Positions 41,692 to 53,503 of a DNA stretch of 64,000 nt are shown piece after piece. The notes below the pieces were generated by a model. That model saw only the letters and a list, made by a program, of their open reading frames with translations. It did not search any database and was not told the DNA's origin. The stretch's first letter is position 1. Each line of letters opens with the position of its first letter. The stretch spans positions 620,001 to 684,000 of the forward strand of contig CATNEN010000039.1 in NCBI GenBank assembly GCA_950097015.1. Reading direction: 5' to 3'. Position numbers and translations under genes: made by a program. Origin of the DNA: Macrostomum hystrix (Eukaryota > Platyhelminthes > Macrostomidae).

Positions 41692-44600
41692 TCAGAAGAT
41701 TGGCACAGGTCGACGACGAGGACCACGGACCATCTGAACTAGGCCATTAGCGGTGGCCGGGAACCCACGAGCAGGCCGCACATAACGCAGAGTGCGATCT
41801 TGCAGCGGGCGCAAAGGACGAGACCCAGACGACGAAGCTGAACACAGACCCAGTAGCTGAATAAGAGAAAAAAGGAAGTAACGAAAATATCATCACATTG
41901 CATAAGATTTCGTAGCGAATTAGTTTTGAAAAAGCTATCGCGGAGACAGCGCACCTGGCAGATCTGCTTGGGATCAGCGTCCTGCAGAAGCAGCTGGATA
42001 ACGTACGCTCCGTACTGACCGATGAACGACTTGCACGCCGCCTGTTCGGCAGTGGGCAGGAATGGACACACACGTTCCAACAGCTGCACAATCTCCTGCT
42101 CAGTCGCGTTCTCCTGAAGCAGAGCCTTCGCGTACTGGATCACCGTCTGGCAGACGTCGCAGGCAGTGGACGAAATTCGACCTGCGTGTGAACCTGGCTT
42201 CAGTGGAGCGACGGAGACACGACTACGAGGCAGCTGAGTGCACAGTCCGAGCGTTGTGCACACTCTCTCGGGACTGAGCCCGCTCACAAGCAGCTGGATG
42301 ATGGTCGGTGTGTACTGTTGAACGAAGTTGTCGCACTCTTGCCTGATAGTCTGTGGCAGCAGGTTGCACACTTGCTCCAGAGCTGCTTCGATTTGCGCTT
42401 GCGTTGCGTTCTGACCAAGCTGCTGCTCGACCTCCCTCATGACGAACTCGCATAGCAGGCACTGAGGGGTGGCTCGCACTGGCTTGCGCTTTCTGATCGG
42501 CGCTGAAAACTTGCCGCTAGAGCACAGTCCGAGCGTTGTGCACACTCTCTCGGGACTGAGCCCGCTCACAAGCAGCTGGATGATGGTCGGTGTGTACTGT
42601 TGAACGAAGTTGTCGCACTCTTGCCTGATAGTCTGTGGCAGCAGGTTGCACACTTGCTCCAGAGCTGCTTCGATTTGCGCTTGCGTTGCGTTCTGACCAA
42701 GCTGCTGCTCGACCTCCCTCATGACGAACTCGCATAGCAGGCACTGAGGGGTGGCTCGCACTGGCTTGCGCTTTCTGATCGGCGCTGAAAACTTGCCGCT
42801 AGAGCACAGTCCGAGCGTTGTGCACACTCTCTCGGGACTGAGACCGCTCACAAGCAGCTGGATGATGGTCGGTGTGTACTGTTGAACGAAGTTGTCACAC
42901 TCTTGCCTGATAGTCTGCGGCAGCAGGTTGCACACTTGCTCCAGAGCTGCTTCGATTTGCGCTTGCGTTGCGTTCTGACCAAGCTGCTGCTCGACCTCCC
43001 TCATGACGAACTCGCATAGCAGGCACTGAGGGGTGGCTTCGATAGGCCTTGTAACAGTTTTCTTAGTGCAAAGTCCAATCACCTGAAATCGAAAGATATA
43101 CGAGCACGTAGAACGAACTGTCATGTGCTATTCATTTCCTGATAGTTGGTGTATCCCCAGCCTTAGTTGTGTGGCTTTCGCCATAGACAATTATACGCGT
43201 GCCTGTAACCGTATGCAAATATACTGAAGACGGCCACCACTGAGCGGATTATTACGCTAAGCCGATTATCTAGTAGAGATACAACAATAGTGTCTGTCCA
43301 AGATAAGGATACTGGAACTTCTCACATATTTATATCTGTGACAAGATCAAATACTACTCGTACAATCACAAAATTCTTGTAACAGTAGTAAATGATAGGC
43401 TGGCTCACCTGGCAGACCTGCGCTGGACTGAGATCCTGGAGCAGCAGTTGGATTACCGATGGCCCATATTGATCAACAAACATCTTGCAGGTAGCCTGCT
43501 CTGCAGTAGGCAGGAAGTTGCAGACCTTTTCCACAGTGTAAATTATCTCTTGCTCGGTGGCATTCTCTTTTAGTAGTGATTTAACATAAACCACAACCGT
43601 TTGACAGGTGTCACAGGCAGTTGGTAATTTATAGGATGAAGTTTTTGAGGAAAGCAGTCGCAGCATCTGAGAGCACAGTCCGAGCGTTGTGCACACTCTC
43701 TCGGGACTGAGACCGCTCACAAGCAGCTGGATGATGGTCGGTGTGTACTGTTGAACGAAGTTGTCGCACTCTTGCCTGATAGTCTGCGGCAGCAGGTTGC
43801 ACACTTGCTCCAGAGCTGCTTCGATTTGCGATTGCGTTGCGTTCTGACCAAGCTGCTGCTCGACCTCCCTCATGACGAACTCGCATAGCAGGCACTGAGG
43901 GGTGGCTCGCACTGGCTTGCGGACTGCAGCTGCCGGAGTTCTTCGACTACTGGTGCAGAGCCCGAGTGTCGTGCAGATCGTCTGTGGACTCAGACCGTTC
44001 ACCAGCAGCTGGATGATGATCGGTGTGTACTGTTGAACGAAGTTGTCACACTCTTGCCTGATAGTCTGCGGCAGAATGCTGCAGACCTGTAGCAACGCGG
44101 ATTCAATCTCAGCCTGAGTTGCGTTCTGACCAAGCTGCTGCTCGATCTCTCGCATAACAAACTCGCATAGCAAGCACTGAGGGCCAGCTTGCAGCTTTGC
44201 CTTTTGTTTAATAGTCTTCGTTTTGCCACAGGCTCCCAACGCCTCGCAGACAGTTTTCGGATCTAGCTCCGAGGCCAGCAGTTGGAAGATAATCGGCCCG
44301 TAATCCTGTACGTTCTTGACGCACTGAAACGAATTGGTTGCGATGCTTTGACTCCCTAGTGTTGTATTTTTAGAGCCCATTCAAATCGTGACGCAGGGCG
44401 AGTACCTGGTCTTTCTCCGACTGCGGCAGAGAATTGCAGACGATGCTCTCCACGAAGCTCTCAATCTCCGCCTGAGTTTTTCCATCGCGCAGCATTTGGC
44501 GGGCCTCAGTGACCAGCTCCTCGCACACCTGGCACTCAATGGAGTCAGCTAGACGCTTCGATTTGGCTTCCTGCTAAAAAATGTAGAAAATTACTCTTAC

Positions 44601-46544
44601 TGAAGTGAGTTTTGCCTTATTTAGCAGCACGACAAGCGGACGACTTAGGTTAAACTGTCTACTGCAAGTACTGTCTACTGTCTATTGGTAAAGTGCCTCC
44701 ACCAGTCCAACTCACCTTCAGTCGCATCAGCTGCAACACCGGGTGGCGGATAAAAGGTGTCGCGCTGCCCAGTTTGAAGTCGGCGCACACCTGCGCTGGT
44801 GACTGCGATATTGTGTGATTCATAATATATTAAAACTTAGATATTGGACTAGCTCATATATTTTTGTGTGTCAACATAATTGCAAAAATGTGAAATCCGG
44901 TGAATTATTAATCGCAGATGGTCCGAAACACCGCAGAGCAGCCCATAGTTCAGCTTGGTGCACCTGCCTGCCCCCAAGCCCGCCAGCCCCTCACACGAGT
45001 TGCAAGCCCAGGCTTATCGCACCGGACAGCACCTGGGAGGCCAGGGCAGGCTGCCTTATCGCGATCCTTATCGCCTGTGTAGGGCAGCAAGGCATTTTAT
45101 CTCTCTAAGCTTAGCAGATCGGGTCGTGGCGCACCTCTCTCTACAGTCCTCGCGGGTCGCACACTCGCACGTCACCACGAAAACCGGTGCCCGCTGCTTT
45201 ATAAACAGCATGCAATTACAAGCCTTTCGCGCTGAGCGGCTTGTGACTGTTTATTAACGACCTGCCTGTCACAACTATTTTTGAACCAGATGAAACGTGA
45301 TGAAAAACCTCGAAACAGTTTTCCAGTAATCCATAAAGTGGCACAGCTCATAAAGTGGCACAGCTCAAAAAGTGGCACAGCTCATAAAGTTGCACAGCTC
45401 ATAAAGTGGCACAGCTTAAAAAGTGGCACAGCTCATAGAGTGGCACAGCTCACAAAGTGGCACAGCTCATAAAGCGGCACAGCTCATAAAGCGGCACAGC
45501 TCATAAAGCGGCACAGCTCATAAAGCGGCACAGCTCAGAGAGGAGCTCAAAGACAAACACGGCTTAGAGCTTGGAGCTGGCAAGCAAAATACACTCACGC
45601 CTCTGGCCAGCTGCCTGATGATGTCAGTGAGGTCTCGGCGGCCAGTCAGCCTATAGCAAATCTGCTGCTTCGAAGCTCCCCGCAGTCCAGGACAGACTGT
45701 CTCGCGCAGCTCGGTGGTGATCTGGTCCTGACTGAGGCCGCGAGCATTATTGACGAACGATTGAACGAGCCTGAGAACCCGCGAGCACTTGCTTCCGCCT
45801 GCGGGGTTGACAGGTCGACAGGCTGGCAGTCCGTGCGGTAACAAATAAGATGCGAAAAATTAAATGGGAATTGCTGCTTTCACATCGAGTATAAGGGCAT
45901 TACCACGATCGTCAGTCCGCCTGGATGGAGAGGCCGGGTTCGGCAGGCGTCGGCACTGGCCGGCCATGACGCAGGCCTTCGCGGGCTGCAGACCGCCGGT
46001 CAGGAGCTCCGGCAGGCCGGCAGACAGGAGCTGGCGACAAATTCTGGCAGAGTCGGCGTCGGCGACGAGGCTGCAGGCGGCAGCGCCGGCTTCTCGCAGC
46101 CGCGCGGGCCCGTCGGCTGCCAGTCGCGTCAGATCGTCGGCCAAGAGGCGGCAGGTGATGCAGGCCCCGGTGATGTCGGCCGGGTCGAGCTGCGGACCCG
46201 AGCTGCGGCTCCAGAGCTGGCCGCAGTGGCTGAGGGCACCGCAGGAGCGGGCCGCGGCCAGACTGCTGCACCAGTGGCCGGGGCCGCGAGAGCAGGGGTT
46301 CGAGCCTGGCAGAGCTGTAGAGTGAGGTGTTGAGTGAGTTACAATGAAATGTTGAATTTAGCTTGAGAGTAGTTTCTTGAGACCGAAATGACCCAACAGG
46401 GTACTATCGATTTGCATTCCGTGCTACTCATATATAGATGCTGAGTGAGCATGCAATCAACAAAATTCTGAATAAGGAAAACTCACCGGCTGCCAAGCCG
46501 CAGATGAGGGCCGCCAGGGCCAGGTGTGCCAGCGAGGCTCTCAT
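41692..46544 (-). CDS. PSAP: Giant prosaposin: one saposin-A and ten saposin-B domains
   Basis: Secretory or lysosomal precursor of saposins, small lipid-binding proteins that present sphingolipids to hydrolases. Exons (minus): 46544-46487, 46314-45904, 45822 (or 45798)-45599, 44802-44716, 44570-44406, 44323-43409, 43082-41955, 41856-41692; about 1050 aa, all phases consistent. Exon 1 is a signal peptide. Exon 2 begins with a saposin-A domain (NPCSRGPGHWCSS..CGALSHC) and the first, divergent saposin-B domain. Exons 3-4 hold a degenerate B domain lacking the first CxxC, and 5-6 a diverged one. Exons 6-8 carry seven more CLLCEFV- or CDTCQ-type domains with the closing TTLGLC/LLGLC motif; most have an N-glycosylation NAT site. 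Human prosaposin has four B domains, so this is strongly expanded. Several domains are split by a phase-0 intron before the last helix. The tail is Arg-rich, with no C-terminal saposin-A. A bactericidal or digestive role is possible. Confidence 0.92.
42233..43060 (-). repeat. 282-bp coding repeats (three saposin-B units)
   Basis: Three consecutive 94-codon units in one exon, repeating exactly every 282 bp (CACAGTCCGA at 42241, 42523, 42805), almost identical at the DNA level including silent sites. A fourth closely similar unit lies in the neighbouring exon at about 43670-43910, and a more diverged one at 43960-44190. Confidence 0.93.
45333..45540. repeat. 18-bp minisatellite in prosaposin intron 3
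   Basis: About 11 copies of ATAAAGTGGCACAGCTCA with AAAAAG, ATAGAG and GCGGCAC variants, ending 58 bases inside the donor at 45598 (minus strand). The rest of this intron (44803-45332) has no further feature. Confidence 0.94.
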
Positions 46545-47285
46545 TTGCTGTCAGTTTGTCAAATAATTAATTACCGGTAGCTCAGGTACAGTTGTAGTTA
46601 TCAACTCCGTGGCAGGTCGGGACTGGCTTCACATACCATATTTTATAGCAGATTCACGGCCTCCACTCTCACGGCTTTGATACCTGCCTGTTTAAAACAA
46701 AACAGAACGGTAATTGTCAGGAAAAGATAGGAATAAGATAAATAAAATGCTAAATTAATTTAATTATTCTGCTTTGTGTGTTTCCTGAAAACTATTTGAA
46801 ATTGTGTTTTCTATAACGCTTTACTATTTTATTGAAAGACATTAAAATGCACACTGCGTTTTCAAATAGTCTTTCTTCTTTGCAGGCATTTACATGCACT
46901 GACTTCTGATCGAGTTACTTCCGATGTAATTCGCTACAATACTTCATTCTATTTCAGATAGTTTTTAATAAATGTATGAGATAAATTTACGAGTAAATTT
47001 AATGAAAGGGGACTGGATGGCTTCAGTATTTTTGTTTGAAATTATTTTTTTACTCTAGCAACTGACATGATATATTTCTTAGGAAAATTGTGCATAGCAG
47101 TGTGTAACATGCAACAATTGATGTAGCACTCATTTATGATGGCGCGTGTGTAGTTCCCATCTCAGCCACGTCTTTGGTAAGGCAAGTGCATTTCACTACT
47201 TCTGATTGGCTGTGGCTGAGTCCGTGAGCTCGAAACAGATTCAGCAGCCATGCGTTACAAATAAGCAACCTCTCACACTAATCCT
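46545..47285. other. Intergenic region between divergent prosaposin and GPCR genes
   Basis: Upstream region of prosaposin (minus) and of the GPCR (plus). AT-rich, no ORF or RNA gene. It should hold both promoters. Confidence 0.5.
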
Positions 47286-47512
47286 AACCAGACCAGACCA
47301 GACCAGACCAGACTAGACCAGACCAGACCAGACCAGACTAGACCAGACCAGACCAGACCAGACCAGACCAGACCAGACCAGACCAGACCAGACCAGACCA
47401 GACCAGACCAGACCAGACCAGACCAGACCAGACCAGACCAGACCAGACCAGACCAGACCAGACCAGACCAGACCGGACCGGACCGGACCGGACCGGAACG
47501 GACCAGACCTGT
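47286..47512. repeat. (CCAGA)n microsatellite ahead of the GPCR start
   Basis: A 5-bp repeat (GACCA, about 45 copies) with TAGACC variants near 47313 and 47339 and a GACCG-rich decayed end (47471-47500), stopping about six bases before the GPCR ATG at 47518. It should lie in the 5' untranslated region or core promoter. Confidence 0.96.
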
Positions 47513-47517
47513 TCACC

Positions 47518-49133
47518 ATGCAGACCTGCCTAACGGTGAACGCGTCCGACTACTCCGACCTGCTGCAGATTCCCTCGCTGCGGGCGGCCCTGTCAGCACT
47601 GTGGACCGGCGTGGGCCTGGTGATGTTTGTCGGCAACCTGCTGGTGATCAGCACCATCCTGGCCTACAGGGCCATGCGCACAGTCACCAACAGCTACATC
47701 CTGAACCTGGCCATCACTGACCTGCTGGTAGCTGTCATTGTGCTGCCCATGAAGGGCATCCAGCTCATGGGGCCCTGTCCGCTGTCAGCTGCGATCTTCA
47801 ACCCGATTGGCTGCGCCGTCGTCACGTTCTTCCTCATGCTGCTGGTGTTCACCAGCCTGCTCACTCTGGTTGTCATCTCCATGGAGCGGTGAGTTCAACC
47901 GAAAGTCTCGCGCAGATTGTGCGTGGTAAGATGCCGGTTTAAGTAGGTGATCCAGCTGTTAGGCATCAGACAGGAGTGGGCCCGGGGCCTACTTGGAGTG
48001 CCACAGCGGCAGCTCAACTCCTCATCTTTGCTCATGCTTAGAACTAGAGAAGTGTTATGTAGAATAAGGAATAATGACCCGAGCGAAACTCATGGAAAAC
48101 TCTCCTGTGAAATATGACGGACTCGGTGCGCGAAGCCTCAAGCGGAGCCCCCCCCGCCCACCCGCAGCTTCCTGGCCATTGTGCACCCGCTGCGCAGCCT
48201 GGCCTTCCAGTCGCGGAGCCGCACGGGCCTCTTCCTGCTGCTGACGTGGATCCTGCCGGGCGCCTTCTGCCTGGTACAGGCCTTCCACCCGGCGGCGGTG
48301 CCCTACCACAGCGTCAGCCGGTTCGGAGGCCTACGCAACCAGCACTGCCTGGACAGCTTCAGTGTGGGCGGCCGGCGAGCCTACGTGCTCAGCTCGTTCG
48401 CACTGCTCTTCCTCTGCCCCCTGGCTGTGGTGGCCTTCACCTCCTGCTCCATTGTTCGCGCACTCATGCGGCCGGCGCAGCACCTGCTGGAGGCTGGGGG
48501 CAGTGAAGGCGGCAGAAGCGGCGTCTGCGGCGGCGGTGTCAGTGGCGGAGGAGCGAGCACGGCAGCTCAGGCCAGGATTGACAGCAAGAGGAAGGTGAGA
48601 CCGCATTTCGATGATGAGGATGCTGAGGATCATTTTTAGCACAAGCAGTGGCGCAGCACAAAAAAATGCACAGACACTTGACGTAATCTCAACAAACGCA
48701 TGAACTGCAGGTTGCCAAGATGATAGTCGTTGTGACATGCCTGTACCTTGTGTCTTGGGTGCCCTGGTACACCGTGAACCTCATAGCCCTGTTCGACACG
48801 AACCTGTTCAACGAGAACTACGGCTTCTTGATGGTGGTGCTGCACTTGATCGGCTTCGCGAATTCCGCCGGCAACCCCATTGTGTACTACTTCATGTCGC
48901 AGCGCTTCCGCCAGAGCTACTACCGACTGTTCGCCCGGCTGCTGTTCTGCCGCGGCGACACAGGCGAAGGTGGCGCGAGTAATGCTGGACTCATCGGCGG
49001 CGCTAATCGACAGCAGCGCGTCGGCACGCTGCCGCATTCGCCAATACTGGAGGCGGCGGCTGAGTCAGCCGCGAATGTCCCACTGGAGATGCGGCAGCTG
49101 CGGCCGGACGCAAGTCGGAGGGCGGGGCCGTAG
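47518..49133 (+). CDS. Rhodopsin-family (class A) G-protein-coupled receptor
   Basis: Seven-helix plasma-membrane receptor. Exons: 47518-47888, 48168-48594, 48711-49133 (1221 nt, 406 aa), junction phases 2 and 0. Landmarks: N-terminal N-glycosylation site (VNASDY), N1.50 in FVGNLLVI, D2.50 in LAITDLLVAV, the cysteine before TM3 in PIGCAVV, an ERF in place of DRY (SMERFLAIVHPLRS), the ECL2 cysteine in NQHCLDSF, WVPW in TM6 (Ser precedes the Trp instead of the usual Cys), and NPIVYY in TM7 followed by helix 8 (FRQSYYRLF). The third intracellular loop is glycine-rich (about 40 aa). The shape is that of an invertebrate neuropeptide receptor but the ligand cannot be told. Intron 1 splits the ERF arginine codon, a common position. 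Confidence 0.94.
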
Positions 49134-50455
49134 ACAACCGGCTTTGGCAGGCTGAGGTTGTCGGACTGAAAAGACTAAATGACTGTTTGTAAAAACTGTA
49201 TTCAGATGTGCAAGGATTTATCATAAATCACGTCTAAACAAAATAAAGAACACGTTTTAAAAAAATTTCTGGCCAATTTTTAATGATCTGTATTTCTCCA
49301 TTCAGTTCAGTTTCATCTCTGCGCATGTGTGATAAGTTTCAGTTTTCAAAATAAAGCGTATATGTTTTTGCAGACTGACTGAAAATTGACTGCAGGTGCA
49401 TGGTTCGGCAGGACCAACATTGCGGCTCAACAACGAGCCTTGCATATGATTTTCTACTCAAAAGCATGCAAGAGCAATTGCAGCTCTAACAGGCAAGCCA
49501 TAAATCAGAAGCTGCAGCCTGACCCGGCGTCGGCCTCAATTAGCGAGTCGCAGCGGACGGTACCTGCTCCGTGGCGCAGCTGGCTAATTACCGTTGTTGA
49601 AAGAGACGCCCCGCTCTCGCAGGCAGAAGACGCTGAGGGCCCTGTTGAGGCAGCGGATGAGGCAAGCTTTGAAGGACATCTGCGCAGCTCTGAGTGCATC
49701 TGCGACTGTGGCCAACTAATTTCATCAGATATTTCTGAGCAGCCTTAATTGAGTCTGCGCAGTGTTGAGGGCTAGCCACAGCCAGCCCCAAGCAGTCCCG
49801 CCAGCGCTTCTTCGCTTTCCCTCGGGCCAGCAGATGCTGCCAAGGGTGAGAGTGAGACTTGCGTCTGGTTTCGCACCCAAAATGTGCAGAAATACGCGAA
49901 TTCACTGCCTGGAAAATGCAGCTGTCCGGGCAGCCTCCGCAGCCTTCCGTCCCTGCATATGTCACTCGCAAAATCTGTTTTCTCAACTTTCTGCCTGTTT
50001 CTAAATCAGTCTCAACAATGACTTCTACAATCCCACACTTCTCGGCTCCTCTCATCTCATTGCCCCACGTGCTGTCACGAACTAGATCTCGAGTCTGCTC
50101 GCAGACGACGAATGCGAATGGGCCGCAAGTGGGACAGTCCTGAGTATCACGTCACCCTTTGAATATGATAGAAAGGCTGGATGCCCTGACAGCAGCGGTG
50201 CATGATGAAAAGGAACAGTGCAGAATACCTCTGTCAGTAAAGGAAATGAGAGACTTTCGGGGCTGAGCAACGGAAAACGGAAAATATCTAAATGGCACCA
50301 GCAAATATCTTACTATAGCCTGACAGGTCTGAGATACACCAAGCGACTCACTTAGAGCAGGCCTTCACACGAGCTTAATCTATTACGAGCTCACATGTTG
50401 CATTCTAGAGCATCAGCTGGTTTGTTAGACAGCGCAGTAAACCACCTTCAAATCA
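49134..50455. other. GPCR 3' region and intergenic DNA
   Basis: AATAAA at 49242-49247 could end the GPCR transcript. Open frames at 49386-49748, 49588-50055 and 49762-50143 have no domain, splice or repeat support. No feature recognised beyond 49250. Confidence 0.55.
49242..49247 (+). promoter_or_regulatory. Polyadenylation signal of the GPCR gene
   Basis: AATAAA about 110 bp after the stop codon. Confidence 0.5.
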
Positions 50456-50935
50456 TGATCACATCGCAGAGAACCCCTCAAATCACTGATCACATCGCAG
50501 AGAACCCCTCAAATCACTGATCACATCACAGAGAACCCCTCAAATCACTGATCACATCACAGAGAACCCCTCAAATCACTGATCACATCACAGAGAACCC
50601 CTCAAATCACTGATCACATCACAGAGAACCCCTCAAATCACTGATCACATCACAGAGAACCCCTCAAATCACTGATCACATCACAGAGAACCCCTTAAAT
50701 CACTGATCACATCGCAGAGAAAACCCCTCAAATCACTGATCACATCACAGAGAACCCCTTAAATCACTGATCACATCACAGAGAACCCCTCAAATCACTG
50801 ATCACATCACAGAGAACCCCTCAAATCACTGATCACATCACAGAGAACCCCTCAAATCACTGATCACATCACAGAGAACCCCTCAAATCACTGATCACAT
50901 CACAGAGAACCCCTCAAATCACTGATCACATCACA
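50456..50935. repeat. 31-bp minisatellite
   Basis: About 15 copies of a 31-bp unit (contains AGAGAACCCCTCAAATCACT); CATCGCAG/CATCACAG variants and one two-base insertion near 50718. Each unit also contains CTGATCAC. Confidence 0.95.
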
Positions 50936-52282
50936 AGCCTCAATCCTGGCTAGAGGTATGTCTCTAAAAAGTACCTAAGCACATAAACTATCAAAAAGTG
51001 CCCATAATATGTGACTAGTTTTAGGCGAGCCATCGGACCGAAAAAAACTCATTCTTGGTTGGCTTTGTCTTTGATTTGTTGCGTGCGGCAACGTTGGCGG
51101 AGTTTATTGAAGTGCCGATGGTCGCTACCCAAGCGCTGCTGATGTTAGTGACTGTAGAAAACTCTAGCACTTGTAGTCATTAGAAAGAATCAGAGCTCGT
51201 ATACTAAATACTAAAATCTTGATTTTATTAGCTGCTTGTAGATATTGCTTCTTCACGACTCTGCCGCGCACAATCACGATTGCTGTGCTGCTCCGGCGGT
51301 CATTGGGTCTCAGCAGATTCGACCCTGCAGTGCCACTCGAATCTCTTGATTCATGTCCCCGGGCTCACCGGCCTGCATTGTGCGTCGACACAGTTCGCCA
51401 TGTATTTCCTGAGCCTGAGAGGAGAAAGAGAAGAAATTATTCCGGCTGCCAAACCCCGGGTTCCTGGGTGCATAATGCTCATGAGCATTGTTTAATCTAG
51501 AGAAGAACCTCGGGTTCGCAGGAGAGTACTTTTAGCCTTTTTCGCCCATTTTCTTCTTGTAATACAATACTTTGCTATTGCAGCATCGCTTCGCGGTCTC
51601 GATGCAGGCCACGCAAGGAGATGTGTTGCATTGTAGCTAGAAGTACATAGTTTGAGGGAGAAATCTCATCCTGGCTAAAACCCTTGTCGTTAAAAGTAAA
51701 GAGATGAGAAGGTCTTCTACGAGCTCTCAAGCAGACCACGACATCAACGGCTGCCCAACCCTCAGGGAATCGATTTTAGGATTTCGGGCTACTTTCGGTT
51801 TAAGTCAGAGGACGGGTCATCCGTAAGTGGCAGCTCGAACTCGACCCGTTCAACCAAACCCTGCAAGAAACTGCTGCTCAAATAAGGCGTAGGTAACAAC
51901 TAGGCAGGCCCTTGGCTTTGCATGCAAGCGGTTGGATTGAAAGTCTTATGTGACAAGGTCCTTAATTAAGAGTATTTTTTCAGCACGCACATGTAGGCCA
52001 GACTCGAAAATTCAGGCTAATTATTCACCAGGCAGCACTAACATATGGCACAAAAGGACCCTGATTTAACAATTAAATACAAGTATATCCAACCTGATAG
52101 AAAAAGTGCACTGAAGAGGCTCTGACGCTGCTCAACAACTTTATGGCCGCTGGCATCTGTCCAGACTGTGAATTCCAGCACAACGTGAAAAAGTGTCCGG
52201 TGCAGAGCACCTGACTGCGGTGCTTTCCGCTCCTTTCAAACAGTCCTGCTGTGCCCCGCGACTCCAGACCGGCTGAGGGCGG
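50936..52282. other. Intergenic region, no gene seen
   Basis: Non-repetitive; the small frames near 51219-51500 lack support. Possibly old mobile DNA, since a LINE fragment follows. Confidence 0.5.
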
Positions 52283-52542
52283 TTGTACCAGGCTGTGATC
52301 GAAACCATGCTCCGATGAAACGCCCACACGTGGAACCTGACGAGCTCGCAGGAGCGGCAGTTAGACACCCCGCACGCTGCAATTCTGCGCGCCGCCCTCG
52401 GAGTTTCGCGTACTCGCCAACAACGTCACCAACATCTGAATGACAAGCTGTACTGCCGAGCCCAGCTCCGCCAACCAAGCCAGTTACTGCGCACCCGGCG
52501 CCTGCAGCTAGCCGGCCACGTCATCCTGTTGTGGACCACGCG
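52283..52542 (+). mobile_element. Decayed non-LTR retrotransposon (LINE) fragment
   Basis: Conceptual translation of this stretch resembles the region after the RT domain of invertebrate non-LTR retrotransposons: a segment ending NAHTWNLT, then ILRAALGVS, DKLYCRAQL, and RTRRLQLAGHVI. An in-frame TGA at 52316 falls where the family has Tyr before NA, so the copy is dead. No recognisable RT or endonuclease is seen around it. Only short motif similarity supports this. Confidence 0.55.
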
Positions 52543-53503
52543 ATATATTAGTTCATTTGTTGTCCATTGATTTGTAACGCCTACGCGCGGCCCCGACGTG
52601 TGTAGTACTTGCCTATTATGTAACACTTGCTCACCACGTGCATGCCACTCAATATAAATATAGAGTGCGGGGTCGCAGAACCTATATGCTTGCTACAACA
52701 TTCAAACACTGTGTTAAATACACAACACATCCGAGCAGCGCTGCCCAGAGACCGTGCAGGATGTGCTGCTGCTTTCCCTGCCCACGGCGGTGTGGCCAGG
52801 CCAAGGCGAGGGCAATGCGCTATGTCGACGTACTTCTGTCTGACGCCGGCATCTCCGACCCTCGTGAACTAACAACTCTGCTATGCCTGAGCATTTTGAC
52901 AACTGCCTGAGCATTTTGATCAGGATAGTTGTACTCGTAATTTTTTGTTGTTGTTGATTCACTTCGACAGGATTGGCAATTCGACAGCCCGCTGTTTGAA
53001 CGGGCGATCATACGCGTCCAGTAAGTAAAGTGCATACTGGGCACACAAGAACACGGATGGACATTATATATTGTGGAGAATGAGCCTTGCTTTAGTCATG
53101 ATGAGGCTGAGGCGAAAGCAAAGCAAAAGACAAAATATGGGTGTTTGTGATCTTCGGTACAATATTTGTGCCGCACCGATGCGGGAACTGGCTGGAGCAT
53201 CGCTTCACAGCGCGCCTGTTCAGCGGCATTCTTCAGTGTGAGAAATCGATGAAGCAGGACGAAGCCGGCAACGCTAAGCTCATCAGGCATGCAGCCGGCT
53301 GGCAGTGATCGAAGCTGTCAACAGCTGGCTTAATGTAGTTAGTGGCAGCTCCCTAATTGAGACCAGTCGATAGCCGGTGAGAACAAAGTCAAGGCCGCTA
53401 ATGAAATTCATGAGCAGCCTCCCAATTACGTGCCAAGCTGCCTGCACCTTAAATAAAACACGCTTGATACTTCTAAAACAAACATTCTTTATGATTCAAA
53501 GAC
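52543..53503. other. Intergenic region, no gene seen
   Basis: Frames at 52627-52910 and 53096-53290 have no family resemblance. No repeat or RNA gene recognised before the 29-bp array. Confidence 0.5.
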
